Shown: positions 48,412-62,183, counted from the stretch's first letter. The stretch: DNA of 64,000 bases from Ciona savignyi (GCA_000149265.1 CH002525.1:195463-259462), one strand, 5' to 3'. A program made the numbers and translations. The notes: generated by a model not told the origin, from the letters alone.

Positions 48412-50019
48412 TCTCATTTTTTTCCACATTTTGTTAAGTTTGAGAATATAAAATCAAGGTCTCGTTGAGCATTTCGGATGTTCCGTCGAAATAACAATCG
48501 AAGTCATGTGGTGAACGATCTCACGAAGTTTCGAGCATTTTACACGTTTATCCTGCAAAAACTAGAATAACCTGGTTGGGAGAATTAAGTACAAAGCTAG
48601 AATTGTGCAATCGTGCATTACAATCTGGTGTCATGTATGTAAATGCGTGATAAATGTTATCTGATATGTAGTGAAAGTGACATCTCACATTCAAGGAAGC
48701 AACGCCACAATATGCATCACATGAGCCACATTTCCATACTTTGCCAGCTAATAAACCAAGGCGTGTACGCCTGGTGACTCACTTCCGAGTGAGCATGAAA
48801 TAAATGCAGCGATGATCTCGCTATAATGCGACGAAAGCGCAATTAATAAAAACGCAAAAACAAAAACCGAGCGACCTGTCATTTGTAGGTTTTACGACTC
48901 GTAACGAATAGGGGAAATAATCTTGCGCGGATGTATTTCCATCAACAAACAAAAGAAAACTTTTAGTAAGCAGGACATAAGCCGTGTCTCGTCATTACTG
49001 TGCGGTGTTTGTAAAATCCTGTTTTACACACGAAATATATTCGGTTCGGAACATCCGACACATTGACTGAGAGGCGATTAGGACAATTAGACATCGCATT
49101 TACATGCGGCGCGATTACCATAGCTATACGGAAGTACGCTAGTATCGTTTAATAAACTGGTGGCGTTGTGAAAGCGGGTACGCTCACTTATTTACACAGC
49201 ATGAGCGCAAATGCGCGGAGTAGAGGCGATCAGACTTCGCAGAAAAAAAAACAAACCTCGAGCCGCTGCTAAAAACGAGTATGTAATCGCATGAACGAGA
49301 CGCATAATTTGCGTGAGGCGCGATTAAAAGAAAACTAACGCCTTGTCGGCGGTAACAATGAAAATCTGGCGCGAACGAACAAAACAAACGTCGTTCGACG
49401 TGTAAATGCGCCTAATATACCGGATGGGTTGGCGCAGCATGGCATCATTGACTCAAGCTCATGATAGCATAATCGTAAAAGCGTTACTGACCTTGTTTAA
49501 GATGGAGTGCATGTAGCAATTGATGAAGGCGCGTTTGCTCCTCGTGTTTGTAAGAAGTCTGTAGAGTAAAACACCGATATTATGCATTCTTGCAATAGCC
49601 TAGTACCATTCAACCAAACCGGGAACACTAGTATTTGCAATCGTTGCAGGCTAATAATTACATATAGTATAAAAAATAATAATAAAACTTACAAAAGATA
49701 ATCTAGAAGCTACAAAAAGAATAATACAACCCTTTCATATTTCGTAAAGGGAACGTCGTCTTGCAAATTCTCTTCTTTCGTCGGCGGAGACGATGCTTAT
49801 CAACTTGATTTCAATAAAGTGCGTTGTCTTGTTGTATAGTCACCAACTTCGTCCAGCGAAATGGGGCGTTTCTTACTTGATGCTTGAAATTGCTTCTTAA
49901 ATAACTTGCGTTGGACCACTCGTCGTTGCCAATGTAGTTGAAACTTCTAGTTGAAGTTGACGTCGGAAATTGTTCGTTTCGGGAAGGTGCGTGTCCATTA
50001 TCACGTCGGGGTCACCAAT

Positions 50020-50606
50020 ATGGACTCGCGCTTGCTTTTGGAGCTTAACTGACCGGGGCGTTAGCTGAGCTTGTTTAGGCTGGCTGCCTAACGGTCTCTC
50101 GCGAGCTGCGCAGCGGAAAGTCTATTCTCCACAGAACGCACACTAATAATTATAGTGACCAATATTTCTTCGTTGCTTAATCTCTTCTCAATTCCAAAAT
50201 CTGATTCCTTGTTCAGTATAATTGTATTTTACGTCTTTAAATACTTGTGATGCAGGTTACTTATTCTAAATGCGAATTATATAGTCTGGCGCAAGTTATT
50301 TAGGTTGAGGTAGGTTATATCATACTATTCAAATTTCCAGATTATATAGGGAATTTAAAAGGTGCGATAAGTTTACGTGCGAGACGTTTCACATCTGCAC
50401 GTTTGACTAACTGTGGGGAATTAGGTGGGGAAACTATGTTAATGATTTAAAGCAGAGGAAGTACAAAGGGCCGTACAAGGTGATAATTACGTAAAAAATA
50501 ATAAAACACGTGAGAAAAACATCAAACACAAAAAGCGACGTTTAAAACATAAAAATATTTTTAACATGGAATAATATAATCTAATATTTGTATACGATAT
50601 GCTACA
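50020..50606 (-). repeat. 5' LTR of the element (right copy)
   Basis: Partner of the left copy. It differs by many substitutions and contains a segment near 50300-50410 that the left copy lacks or has replaced. The divergence suggests an old insertion, or recombination with another family member. Confidence 0.85.
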
Positions 50607-51624
50607 GTCCTGGGTAAACTATAAACTATTTTATTTCAAATTCTGTTTGTCTGTTATACGTTGCAAATATTTAACTTTTTCAGAAATTTGATGTATATAT
50701 AGCCTATATCTTTTTCCAATGAGATACCGGCGAAACGTTAAAAAACTAAAAATGGGCCTCTTTTAGGCTACATTGTTTCCGATTGCGGGAATTTTCCTCT
50801 GGGTTTTGATAAATTTAAAACCCGAGACAAACTATGTACATGCTAGTTAGGGTTACCATATTTAAAAAAGCAAAATTTCGGACAGTGCATGACTATTTTT
50901 ATGCGCTACGAAATGCTATATATATGCGCACGGTACGAATTAACGTTCTGTATTAGCAGTGTGCGCAGTACGATTGCATATGTAGTAAAATCATAAATTT
51001 TTGTACATTTGAGCATATTTTTTTTTTCCGGGCGCAAGATTTAACCCTAAATTCCGGACATGTCCGGAATTTTTCGAACGGTATGGCAACCCTTTTAGTT
51101 AGGATCTCAGCGTGACGCAAAAAAATAAAAAACAAACACGGATTAAAATCAAAATGTGTTCCTATCAGAATTTCAAAGGGAACCCATGATTAAGGAAGAT
51201 TATATCCTTTTATAATCATTGGACTGTTTAAACTAATGTAAACCCCCACAGAATGCAAATTTACGTAACGTCTATTTTGATTATTGCTGGTTTTTACAAA
51301 TTTAAACCATTTTTCCCACCTTTTTAACCAATACAATTGTACCATTATTTATTGGTTGAAATGTAAATGTTTCCACATACCCTAGATTTAATTTAAAGGT
51401 TTAAGTGGAGTCACTATTCTTTTTACGTGTGTTGCATAACTAACATATATCGTATTAATGGTAAGTTTTTATATTCTCTTATTATATTTATATTTGGAAA
51501 CACTGCATTCATTTTGAACCCTGTCCGCTATTGCCAGCCCGATTGACTTTTCGTTTAACATGCATGCTTGACATAGGTTTGTTAGTCAAGATATGTTAGT
51601 ATTTTAGTACGACCATCAAACAAA
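50607..51624. promoter_or_regulatory. Upstream region of CSTF3
   Basis: About 1 kb between the LTR element and the CSTF3 ATG, presumably with the CSTF3 promoter. No gene or repeat is recognised. Confidence 0.45.
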
Positions 51625-54600
51625 ATGCCTAAGGATAAATTAAATTCGGTAAGAAAAATGTTCAATGTAAAACTAAATACTGGAGCTGGAGGCATCAAAC
51701 TTCATAACTTTGGTTTTCGAAGTGTTATTTCACTTATTTTCACGTATTATGGTGTCTTATTTATATTATATTTTAAATTTCAAGTTGTTGGCCTAGCTAT
51801 CTTAATACACAAGCTTATTTAAATGATTATTGATTGCTTTTCTATATTGTTCTGTGGTTCGCAAGTCTAGTGCCCGTTCTTGGTATAAGGAAGGCTATGG
51901 CACTCTCCATAGTCTACTCCTAATTATAATATGCCATCTTTTTGTCTGAAAAATACAAAGGATTTTTATAATGAATATTAACCACCTGTTTGCTGTTATA
52001 TATAAAATGTGTGGTTGATTTTGTTTAATGACAGATGACCTATAAACCAACATTCTTGCTGTCAAAGGTTGAAACTCAAGGCCAAAAATCCGCAATAGTA
52101 ATACTCGCATATTTACGCAGACCGTGCGAGTAACAATTTTACTCTCACATATAAAAAACTAATTAACGTTTACAGCGACCGTTTTCTATTCAACTGGTGT
52201 ATACCTTTTTTATTATAAACATGTTGCGTCCGAATACTGGAGTTTACAATTACTCATTAGCATCATAGTTTCAGATTGTTATAATACCAGATTTAAACCG
52301 GTCCCTCTATTTTGTTCAGGTCCACTAGGTCCAGCGCTAGGTCCGCTACAGTTAGTTTTAAACATGGGGTTGGAGTTAGGGTTAGTTCTGGGATTGAGAT
52401 TAGTGTTTAGGGCAGGGCACTGGACCTAGTGGACGTAGCGGACCTAGCGCTGGACATAGCGGACCTCTACAAAATAAAGGGACCCGATTTAAACAGTTGT
52501 ACCTCTTACAAACCACAGTTGGGAGCCATGTTTACTCGCATGACGAATTACTCGCGTTACTCGCATGTGCTTCCACACGCGAGTAAATTTTTACTTGCCA
52601 AAAATTTGATGGATTTTTGGCCTTGGAAACAGATTATTTTTCTAACAAAAAGAGACCAGATAGTTTGCATGTATGCCATTGCCATACTTCCCATACTGGA
52701 TACAAACAGTTTAGAATCCTGTGTAAACCTTAGAACGGTTTCAAACTTAATAATTATTGTTATTTTTCCAACTTTTTTCTAACCTGGCCGGTTGGTCTGG
52801 CAGTAAAGTGCCTTTCAATTGAAAGGTTGTAGGTGCGAAACTGGTCGCTAGCTAGTTGGTTGTGTCCTTGGGCAAGGCACTTTACGGACATTGCCTGAAC
52901 CCAGCAGATTAATGGATTCTACTAAATTAATGGAACGTGTCTACCATACATAACACACTGCAATAGCTCCGGTAACCCGACGGTGGGCGCGAGGTGATCT
53001 GAAGATTGCCCGTGTGTTAACACCCTTGGTTTTCCCATTCACGGAGATAAACATGAATATCCTATCCTATCCTAACAGCAGAAGCAGTTTATCTACCAGG
53101 CCTACATGATTTTTTTAATTCTCTTTAAACTGGTAATTTTATTAAACCTTTTAATATCTGCAGGACTACGTGCCAGAAAGAATCCGGAAATTGGAATCCA
53201 GGGTTAAAGATAATGAATTTGATGTTGATGCTTGGAATGGTTTGATAAGGGAGGCACAGGTGCATTATATTACCTTTTTGTAACCCTAGTGTTATCATGG
53301 TTTTTTGGTTACAAAAGTATTTTTTTACACAATAAGGTAATAAATAGAGCACTGATGTAAGCTACATAAGGATATCTTAATCGTACTTTAAAGTAAGCTA
53401 AATATTATTTCTTTGGATGGTTTTTGTTCGTATCAACTTAAAATGTTTAAGTATACGCAATCCTATTAATAACATATAAACAATTATTCCTTATTTGATT
53501 AGACCCACCCAATTGAAAAGGCCAGAAAAACATTTGAACGACTGGTGACACAATTTCCAACTACAGGCAGATACTGGAGGATATACATAGAACAAGAGGT
53601 ATGTATGAGTTTTTAATGCAAATAAAATAAACTACTTTATTTTGTGCTGATAACTTTTATCATTTGCCAGCCATAGGTACAGCTAAACTGCTGCAACAAT
53701 TTTGACAAAGAAACCAGTCAAAAGTTTATGGAACTATCTTACTTTCTGTACAATTACACATTTTAGGAATGCTGATTAAACCCAATGTGCTTCAGATTAT
53801 ATTTAGTTGTATATGTATTTGAATTGCACTGTGATTTAATAAACCCAACTAGGTAAATGTAAATATATATATCTATAAAATATATATCAGTTGTTTATTG
53901 TTCAACACATTTTACCACTGGTACTTTGTAATTGCACTGCTGTGTTAGTAGACAAACACTGTGATTTTGAACATAGTTTTAATAGAAAATTCCATAAAAC
54001 ATAAACTTGTTTTCCTTGTACATATCATTAGTGGTACTGGATGTGCTTGATTTGACCTGCTACTTTGGGGATTTCAGTTATTTTAGGTAAAAAGGTGTTG
54101 AAAGTTGTAATGTAAAATAATCTAAAAGGGTCAGCATTTGAAAACTAAACATATAGCCTACCCAGTATTTGAGCTTAGTGGTATTTATATTATATTACAG
54201 ACTACAGTCATAATAAAGATTATTTTGCCCTTGAGCCGATCTTATTTTAATTTGATAACATGAATGAATAGAGAAAAAAAATAACATTAGTTTGTGTTGG
54301 GAGTTTGGGACTACTAATGACTACTGACCAATACTTCTTGTGGCAAGCTGCTGAACTTTATCCCGAATATATTGATCGGCACTCACTTTCATTTGGGCAA
54401 AGCCCTGCTGTAATAAATGACAACTAAAAGCCTGATATTTAAACGAGTTCTTTATAAAAACTAAATTTCAGTCAGAACAAAGTTTAAACTAATTGAATCT
54501 TTAAGATCTGTCTTCCAGGATAATGATAGTATCACAGTTACCTGAAAACATGGATTTGCTGCCATTTTATTTAGGTTATCTGATCAGTTAGTGTTTATAG

Positions 54601-57600
54601 TGTTTATTTATAATTTAGAGCCATATTAGTATTTGTCAAAAAATTAGCTCTGAAAAAAGTCATGATACTTCTGTTATTGACCACTGAGGCTTTTTTGGTC
54701 GGGACTCATTCCACCAGTGATGCAAACATAGTTTAACTTTCTTTGTGCAATGAGTTAATATTTCATTTAGTGTTATTTAAAAAGGCATTAAAAATGGCCA
54801 ATTTTGTAATTTTTGAGAGTTTTAAAATCTGCATCTGGATGCAAAATCTTATAGCTATCTTTTTCTTACTGATCAACAAACATCCTATTTCAAGAAATTA
54901 GAAAAAAAGCTTGTCTTTTAAATTCCTTATTTGTCAGAAACCAACAACCCAACTTACACTGACAGATATGCTGAGGGTATTAAGTTTCCATTAGCAATGT
55001 TAAAGTTACCATGTAAATTACTGACCATTAATAGAGGCAAAAGTGCTTAATATTTGACACACACACACTAATCCCCGTCTAATACCACTTCAAAGATCTT
55101 TAGTGGTTTATCTTAAATAATGTCTACAATCTTGCCGAAACCATTTTACTTCACAGGTAGAAAACCACCTTAAATGTTTTGAGGAACCCTGTTCTAACCC
55201 ATCAACAAATGCGTTGAAATAAATTCGTCAACTATTTTAAAAACCACACCAAAGGAGGTTTATCACCCAGAATGTTTATTCTTGTTGTATTAAAAATACT
55301 GTTGCATTGTAGTGATTGTATACTTGCATTAGGTCTAACTGTAGCAAGGCTCTTCTCAGCGCTAAATAATTGAGACCATACCAATACTATGGCTACCATC
55401 AGACAAAAAATTCTTGGACCCGCATTTTGCTTAAGGAACTTCTCAACTGCCACTGTCCAGCATTTACATTGCGCAGAGATAGAGTTTTAACTTTGTTGAT
55501 CTAATCTATCTCTGTCAAGCATTTAAATGGATTTATCCGAATACTGGCAGACTTGACTACTACCTTCCGCTTCTGGATTAATGATAACTTACGGCACAGA
55601 AGTAACAGGCCTTAATTGCTTGAATTAGTGCAAAATAAGCTATTTATAGAAATACATTTATAAGAAAAGGTGTCTAATGTTTGTAGGTAAATAAACTATG
55701 TATGTCGTAGCACGCAACTACCCTCATAAAGATGTTTCATCATAAAGGTTTTAACACTTCTATGGACTTTTACCATGCTAAAAAAACACACTTTGATGTG
55801 AAAAGTCAAATTTAATGTGGAACTGCACTTTATTTTTGTTTCTGACCTGCAATTTCTCTGCTCCAGACTATAGAGAGTAGAACAGGTAGAAGTGTTGCAA
55901 ATTATTGTGGTGGCCCTAAGTAAGAAGTGTATCACTTTGAGAACCACAATGTAAAACAGTTATGGTATTGTAAGTGCATAGCTTATGAGCTCTGTGCATC
56001 CGGATCGTATTTTCAACACAAACTTCACAAAATATGAGTTTAAATTGATAAAAGGCTTGTTTTCAAATGTCCCAGACGGTTATTATTAATGTGAATATTC
56101 AAATGAGTTTGGCATTGTTTGACCATTGAAATAAAATGGGCAAGGAGTGTTTTACTGATGTACTAAGCAATAACAAAATAAACAGAAAACCACAAAAATG
56201 TTCCTACACCAACAGATTTTGTATAAAGCAATTTTTGAAATATAAAGCATATTTTGAAATCTGATGTTTAGGAAATTTTGGTTTCAGTATAACATTGCTG
56301 ATTTTTATAGTGGTAATAATGTCAACTGTCTCCCACTGAATGCAGAGCTTAAAGGTTTAATTTAAAAGATAACCTTCACTTTTTCAAATCTAAGTAGGTA
56401 GGTTGGACATCACTCAGCAATGTATGTTTTGGATTCTATCTTCATGATCAGGCTGATAGATTTCATGAGTTGTTCCAATTTATGAAGTGTTCCAAATGTA
56501 CCATGATTGCGATTTGTATGCATTTTTATTAATTGTCCACAATTTCCCTGTGTACTGTTTCACCGAAGACTGCGCATCATTACAGATGAAATCAAGAAAC
56601 TATGAGAAAGTTGAAAAGCTTTTCCAGCGTTGTTTGATGCGAGTTTTGAGTATTGACTTGTGGAAGTGTTACTTGTCTTACGTTAGAGAAACTAAAAGTG
56701 GGCTATCCTCATACCGGTATTTTCCTTAATTCATTAATATCTGCTGTATTTGCAGAGTTTGCACTGTTTAAGAATGATATTGTTTTGCAGTGAAAAAATG
56801 GCTCAGGCGTATGATTTTGCATTGGAAAAGATCGGAATGGACATAATGTCGTACCAGATATGGGCTGACTATGTTGCCTTTCTCAAAGGAGTGTAAGTAC
56901 TTAAAAAAGTGTATCAACTGTTCAAAACATTTTTATTTTCAATTTATTCATAGTGAAGCAGTTGGCTCTTATGCGGAAAATCAACGCATTACAGCAGTTC
57001 GCCGAGTATATCAAAGAGGTTGTGTCAATCCAATGATCAATATTGAGCAATTGTGGAGAGAATACTCACAATATGAACAGGTTAGTTTGCCCTAGTCGAT
57101 TTCAGTACCTGGGATCGAATCTATTTAAAAATTTTAATTCCTCAGGGTATTAATGCAATAATTGCAAAGAAAATGTTGGATGATAGAACACGTGATTATG
57201 TGAATGCTCGAAGGGTTTCAAAGGAATTGGAGGCAATGACTCGTAGTCTGCAACGACATAACCCAGCAACCCCCCCGTGTGGATCAGCAGAAGAAGCAAA
57301 ACAGGTAAGCTGGCATAAACAAGAGGTCAAATTTTTCTTAAACCGTAACAGATCAGGTAAAAAACAGTGTCGAACCTTATTGAACATTAAGGTGGATAGA
57401 GCTTTTTTTACCTCGCTTTAAATGAGGTTTTCTATGTTTATAATGTGTTAGTAGTTTCTAACAGATTTAAACTAGTTATTTTCAACATGTTAACATGCTA
57501 TATGTATATTATTGTGTTTTCTTTATGTTTTAGGTATCTTTGTGGAAAAAATATATTGAATGGGAAAAAAACAATCCTTTAAGATCTGAAAGTCTCACAG

Positions 57601-60600
57601 TTATATCAAAGCGAGGTAAAGGACTTGATCTGCAAATTTCATTGTACAACATTGTAATAAAATTATTCTTCCAAAAATTGTGGTATAATATCAACATGGG
57701 AAATAATTCCGTTATTTCAATAAATAATTCTAACAAGCAAATTGTGGTAATATGCTTCTGGTATTCCGAAAATAAAAATTTGTTTCTGCAAATTGTCTTT
57801 TGAGCTTTATTATTTAAACGCTGGTGTGTCAAGTGTATAATTTTTACTGATTTGTTCCCGATTTCTGCTGTAGTTATGTTTGCATATGAGCAATGCTTGT
57901 TATGTTTGGGCCACCATCCTATGTTTGGTACGAAGCAGCACAGTATCTATCCAGCACCAGCAAACTAATGCAGGAAAAGGGGGTAAGTTGAATTGGTTTG
58001 CTTATGCCATAACTAAAAATAATTTAGCTCCCATCAGGGTCACTAAGATAAAAGTGTAGAATTTTATTTGTTACCTTATTTTAAAAACAAAATGTGTTTT
58101 CAGCAGCAATTTCCCTTTAGTTTAATTTTTAAAAGGACCCGGTTGTTGAAAATCTTAAACCCGCTGCAATAAATATTTGCTCTCAGGACACGAACAGCAG
58201 CAAAATATTGTCAGATGAAGCATCTTCTCTTTATGAGCGCGCCATCTCCAGTTTAATGAAGAGCAATATGTTGATCCATTTTGCGTATGCAGATTTTGAA
58301 GAAGGGAGAATGAAACACGATAAAGTTCATACAATTTACCAACGCATGCTTGACATAAAAGACTGTGATCAGACATTGGTGAATAAAACAACCTTTAACT
58401 GACTTACACTTTATTATTGATGAAAATTATGTATTTAAATGCTAATTTTGGCTAAAAGAAATTTTTGGATTTTTATTCATGTATTACAGTACCAATAGTT
58501 GCTTTTTTTTTAAATTACAGTGATGTAAAATTTTACAATATTGTAAAAATAACTTCGGTATCGGTACCCAGACCTTTATACAATACATGAAGTTTACAAG
58601 ACGTGCTGAAGGTATTAAAGCTGCAAGGTTAGTGTTTAAAAAAGCCAGGGAGGACACAAGAATCCGGTTTCATGTATTTGTGGCTGCTGCTTTGATGGAG
58701 TACTACTGCACAAAGGTAAACTAGCATTTATGTCATTCTTTTCTGGGTAAAGGCACCCTCATCCGATCAATGGATCCTTTAAAATTAAAGTAATATCAAA
58801 TATGAAGTAGGGGCTGATGCAAGCTAACTGCGGGCACAAAATATACCAATAATTGTCTAAATGCTTATCTTGTTGATAGGCTTTAAGCATACAAACTTCT
58901 GACTTTTGGACCCTGGATGTGTTAACTGCTTAATTTTCCATTGAGCTACACTTTTTCTTGAAATATTTTTGGTTTATTCCAGGAGAAACAAATTGCATTC
59001 AAAATATTCGAACTTGGTTTAAAAAGATTTGGTCATGAACCGGACTATTTGTTATCCTATATTGACTACATGGCTCATCTCAATGGTATGTTTACTTTGG
59101 GTTAATTGTTGGATTTTTTATGGAAATGGCTTAATCTTGGAATCACCTTAACCCTTTAAAAACAAGATTGTTTTGCCGCAAATTGTGCATTTGACCGGGT
59201 ATGCTTTGTATAGTACCTTGCGAGTTAAAGTTAGGAAAAAATGTTTCCAAAAATACTGAAGTATAATTTTTTTAATGATGTCATAGTCAGGGCAGGGCAG
59301 GCGTCCATGTCATATTCTTTCTTATACATTGTTATAAATTCCGATCTGTAGAAAATACAGCATAATATTTATGTCCGAACTTGTTTAGAAAAGCATTTCC
59401 TTCAAGAATTTAATTATTTCCATTTGATGATGTTATAAAATTAATATTACGTCACTAGTATCTTTCTATCAGTCCACCCATTCGACTATTTTTTTTAAAT
59501 GTTAGAGAACAAACTTAGTTTTCTATCAAGTCCATATTGCTTTTTCTAACTATTTTTTTGAAAAAAAACGTATAAATTTTTAAATGGCAAACTTTTTGTA
59601 TAAAATCCAATGTAGACTATAGGATTAAAGATATTTAAAATTGCCAAAAAAACTTCATAACAACTCAAGACGTGAAACTGTTTCTAATGCCATAGGGACA
59701 TTAAATAAAATGGACATTATTGGCGTATTATTAGTAAAAACATATTTTTATTTTGCTGTTTTTAAAAGATATATCATATAGATTTTTAAAAGAGATCAGC
59801 AGTTTCGACAAGCAATCGTGGTTTTTTTTAATTTTGATTGGTTATCTCGGTTTTAAAGGGTTAGAAGATATAATTTTAGTTTTTAATAAAAATGAGAACT
59901 GAAGAACTTTAACAGTTTTTTTATTATACCTGGTCTCACCTGCATCCCTTGTATTTAAATCTACACTGATATTTTTTCAACAAAAAAATATATCTATATT
60001 CGATATCTTCCACAGAGGACAACAACACCCGCGTGTTGTTCGAGAGAATTCTAACGTCAACCAGTTTATCATCAGATAAATCCGGGTAAAATATTGTGGG
60101 ATATGAATATAATAGCATCAATGTATACCAAGATGGATTCTGCACATTCTGTATATGCTGGGGTTCTCTGGAACTTCGCATTTTGTTTTTGGCTGAAACT
60201 GCCATTCTCTTTAGTCTCTACATTCATTTCCTACATTTGTACCTTGCCATATTCTGTGTTTTTGTTGCAATATTTTTCTACTGTAATGCACTTGTGTAGT
60301 AACAAGTCAAGCCTTTGACTCTTTTTTTTTCTATTCTTTGACAAGTATAAATGTCCATTACATTTAACCTAAATAGTGTTTAACTTGTATATCCATTATT
60401 CTTTAAAGGTTTACTTCTATATTACCCATCAAATAAAATACTAAAGAATAACTAATTCTCGTTACCAGTACAATTTGGGACAAATATTTGGAATTCGAAT
60501 GTAATGTTGGTGATTTGTCTTCTCTGTTGAAAGTGGAAAGTCGACGCCAAGATGCTTTTAAATCCGAGTACGAGGGCAAATCAACATGTTTGCTTATTGA

Positions 60601-62183
60601 CAGGTCTGAATAGTTTTTAAATTTGTACCCATTTTTAAGTCCTGATTTAAAGTGTTGGAACACATGCTTTGTTTTAGAAATAGGCTATTAATGATAATGA
60701 AGTCATTCATTAAAAGATCGATTTATTTATTCTTTTGCAGATATCGCTTCCTAGACTTGTACCCATGCCCAACAGACATACTAAGAGCATTGGGATATAA
60801 GGTAGATATGAGTTGTTTTGTATCAGCAAAAAAACATAAACAAATAAAAAAAGTATTTTTAAATTGAAGATGTTGGTACATTGTGCTCAAAGGGGGGGAC
60901 ACAATAAGTCACCCCTTAAAATCAAGTTTTTGGCAATTTGCAAAGAGATTACCATAAATAAATCATATAATAATACAGATTTTATTAAGGTAAAAACTTG
61001 TATAAAATGTTTATTTTGTAATCATAATAATTTATAGCAGTAAGCTAATCAATCATCCATATTCTCTTCCACTATTATCATGGAATACTGTTTGTTAATA
61101 ATATTTATGTTGCTAAAACAGCAAAAAGTGTAATAAACCTGGTAAGAATCCTATTAACTTGCACCACCTGTTGCAAAGTGGGAATAATTCAGCTGATGTT
61201 AAGCTGGTGCGTCCAGTGAGTCAGACATAACACACTTCAACCTTCCAGGAAAGTCGTTCATCGAACAAACCAACAATCTCAATGCTCAACCCATCTTCCG
61301 CATCAGTGGAGGCTGCAGGAGGGACATCCATAGATGATGCGGGAATGAAGAAAGCTGGGTTTGCCATCCCTGACATCTCCCAGATGATCCCGTATAAACC
61401 TAAGCTTCGAGCAAGTAAGTTTACTTTTGTCACTGAGAACTAAATATCCTAGTTTCAAATTTGCTTTAAACAGTTCATTTTCAAGAAAACTTACTTAATT
61501 ATATATTCAATTTTATTTCATCTTGACGCCCTTGTAGTATAACTTTGGGTATAAACATATCTGTCCCCAAATGTTTTTTTTTTTCTTTTTTCATGTAGCA
61601 ACTGTTTCTTTGTTATAATTATCAAGTTTTTTTTTGTAAAACTGGTTAAAATAAAACAAAAAACACTCTGAACAAAAACTATTTAAAATCATGATGTCAC
61701 TGGCCGATGTATTTCTTCTCAGTTCCAGGTTCCCATCCAGTCCCTGGAGGGGAATTCCCTGCTCCTGGACCAGCGGTGATACTAATGAAGAACATGCCCC
61801 CGCCGAGATCATTCAAAGGTCCATTTGTTAAGATTGATGACCTTATGGATAAGTTTGCAGACTGTTCACTTCCCAGTGGTGAGTTGTTCTTGATATCAAC
61901 TTTCATGTTTGCATGGATGTTGATATTGTAAGCAGGTAAAAAAGTTTCCTAACTAACATTTTGTACTATTCTCCTAGAGGAGGATTGGCTGAAGCAAGTA
62001 AACAGTGGGGGTGGGGGTCACACTTTCTCTGTGTCGAGTGGCCAAAGCAACCTGCGATTTGCTGGGGTGAAACGATCATCTTCTCGTGGTGATTCAGATG
62101 ATGAGTCGTCGGTAAACTCACGCTCATCAGTTCCCCCAGTGCACGATATATACCGCGCTCGTCAGCAGAAGCGGGTAAAGTGA
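51625..62183 (+). CDS. CSTF3: Cleavage stimulation factor subunit 3 (CstF-77), complete
   Basis: CstF-77 is the HAT-repeat scaffold of the nuclear cleavage-stimulation complex in pre-mRNA 3' end formation; it bridges CstF-64 and CstF-50. Eighteen exons: 51625-51648, 53164-53259, 53503-53598, 56586-56716, 56791-56892, 56954-57080, 57146-57304, 57534-57615, 57874-57982, 58187-58378, 58572-58715, 58983-59085, 60016-60085, 60469-60603, 60741-60801, 61249-61414, 61723-61878 and 61978-62183. The result is about 719 residues, the usual family length. Blocks include [114 protein letters not shown] and the C-terminal [14 protein letters not shown]. In exon 9 the frame breaks once: CATCCTATGTTTGG lacks one base compared with the expected HPDVW codons. 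Intron 1 contains a MITE and a SINE. Confidence 0.96.
52299..52486. mobile_element. 188-bp foldback MITE with 8-bp target duplication (hAT-like)
   Basis: Arms of about 50 bases are inverted copies (left starts CGGTCCCTCTATTTTGT; the right, read in reverse, starts CGGGTCCCTTTATTTTGT). The inner arms carry repeated GGTCC(A/G)CTA and GCGCTAGGTCC motifs. ATTTAAAC flanks both sides (52291-52298 and 52487-52494), an 8-bp duplication as made by hAT transposases. It lies in CSTF3 intron 1. Confidence 0.8.
52785..53075 (+). mobile_element. Full-length tRNA-derived SINE
   Basis: Best-preserved copy. Its tRNA-like head is CCTGGCCGGTTGGTCTGGCA (A-box region) and AAAGGTTGTAGGTGCGAAAC (B-box region). The body is TGTGTCCTTGGGCAAGGCAC, GACATTGCCTGAACCCAGCA, CTGCAATAGCTCCGGTAACC, GACGGTGGGCGCGAGGTGAT and TTGGTTTTCCCATTCACGGA, and the tail is (TATCC)n. 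It lies in CSTF3 intron 1, upstream of exon 2. Confidence 0.92.

Larger units (their letters stand above)
47871..50606 (-). mobile_element. Non-autonomous LTR retrotransposon (no polymerase gene)
   Basis: Two diverged direct repeats, 47871-48411 and about 50020-50606, bound a 1.6-kb interior. Read on the minus strand the parts fall in order: the 5' LTR (right copy, starting TGTAGC); then TGGTGACCCCGACGTGA at 50017-50001, the reverse complement of the 3' end of tRNA-Trp including CCA, hence a primer-binding site; then the interior; then a purine tract GGAAAAAAATGAGA; then the 3' LTR (left copy, starting TGTTGTGG and ending CCCACA). No open frame longer than about 70 codons exists inside, so gag and pol are absent, as in LARD/TRIM-type elements or a decayed copy. 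Flanking GTACC and GTCCT are only a partial match as target duplication. A tRNA-Trp primer suggests the Ty3/gypsy group, by inference. Confidence 0.8.

Noticed and set aside
47871..50606. The direct repeats as a simple segmental duplication
   Set aside because: A tRNA-Trp primer-binding site and purine tract at the correct ends fit an LTR retrotransposon much better.
52429..52782. 117-codon plus-strand frame
   Set aside because: It starts inside the right arm of the 188-bp foldback MITE and runs through intron sequence; the peptide shows no family pattern.
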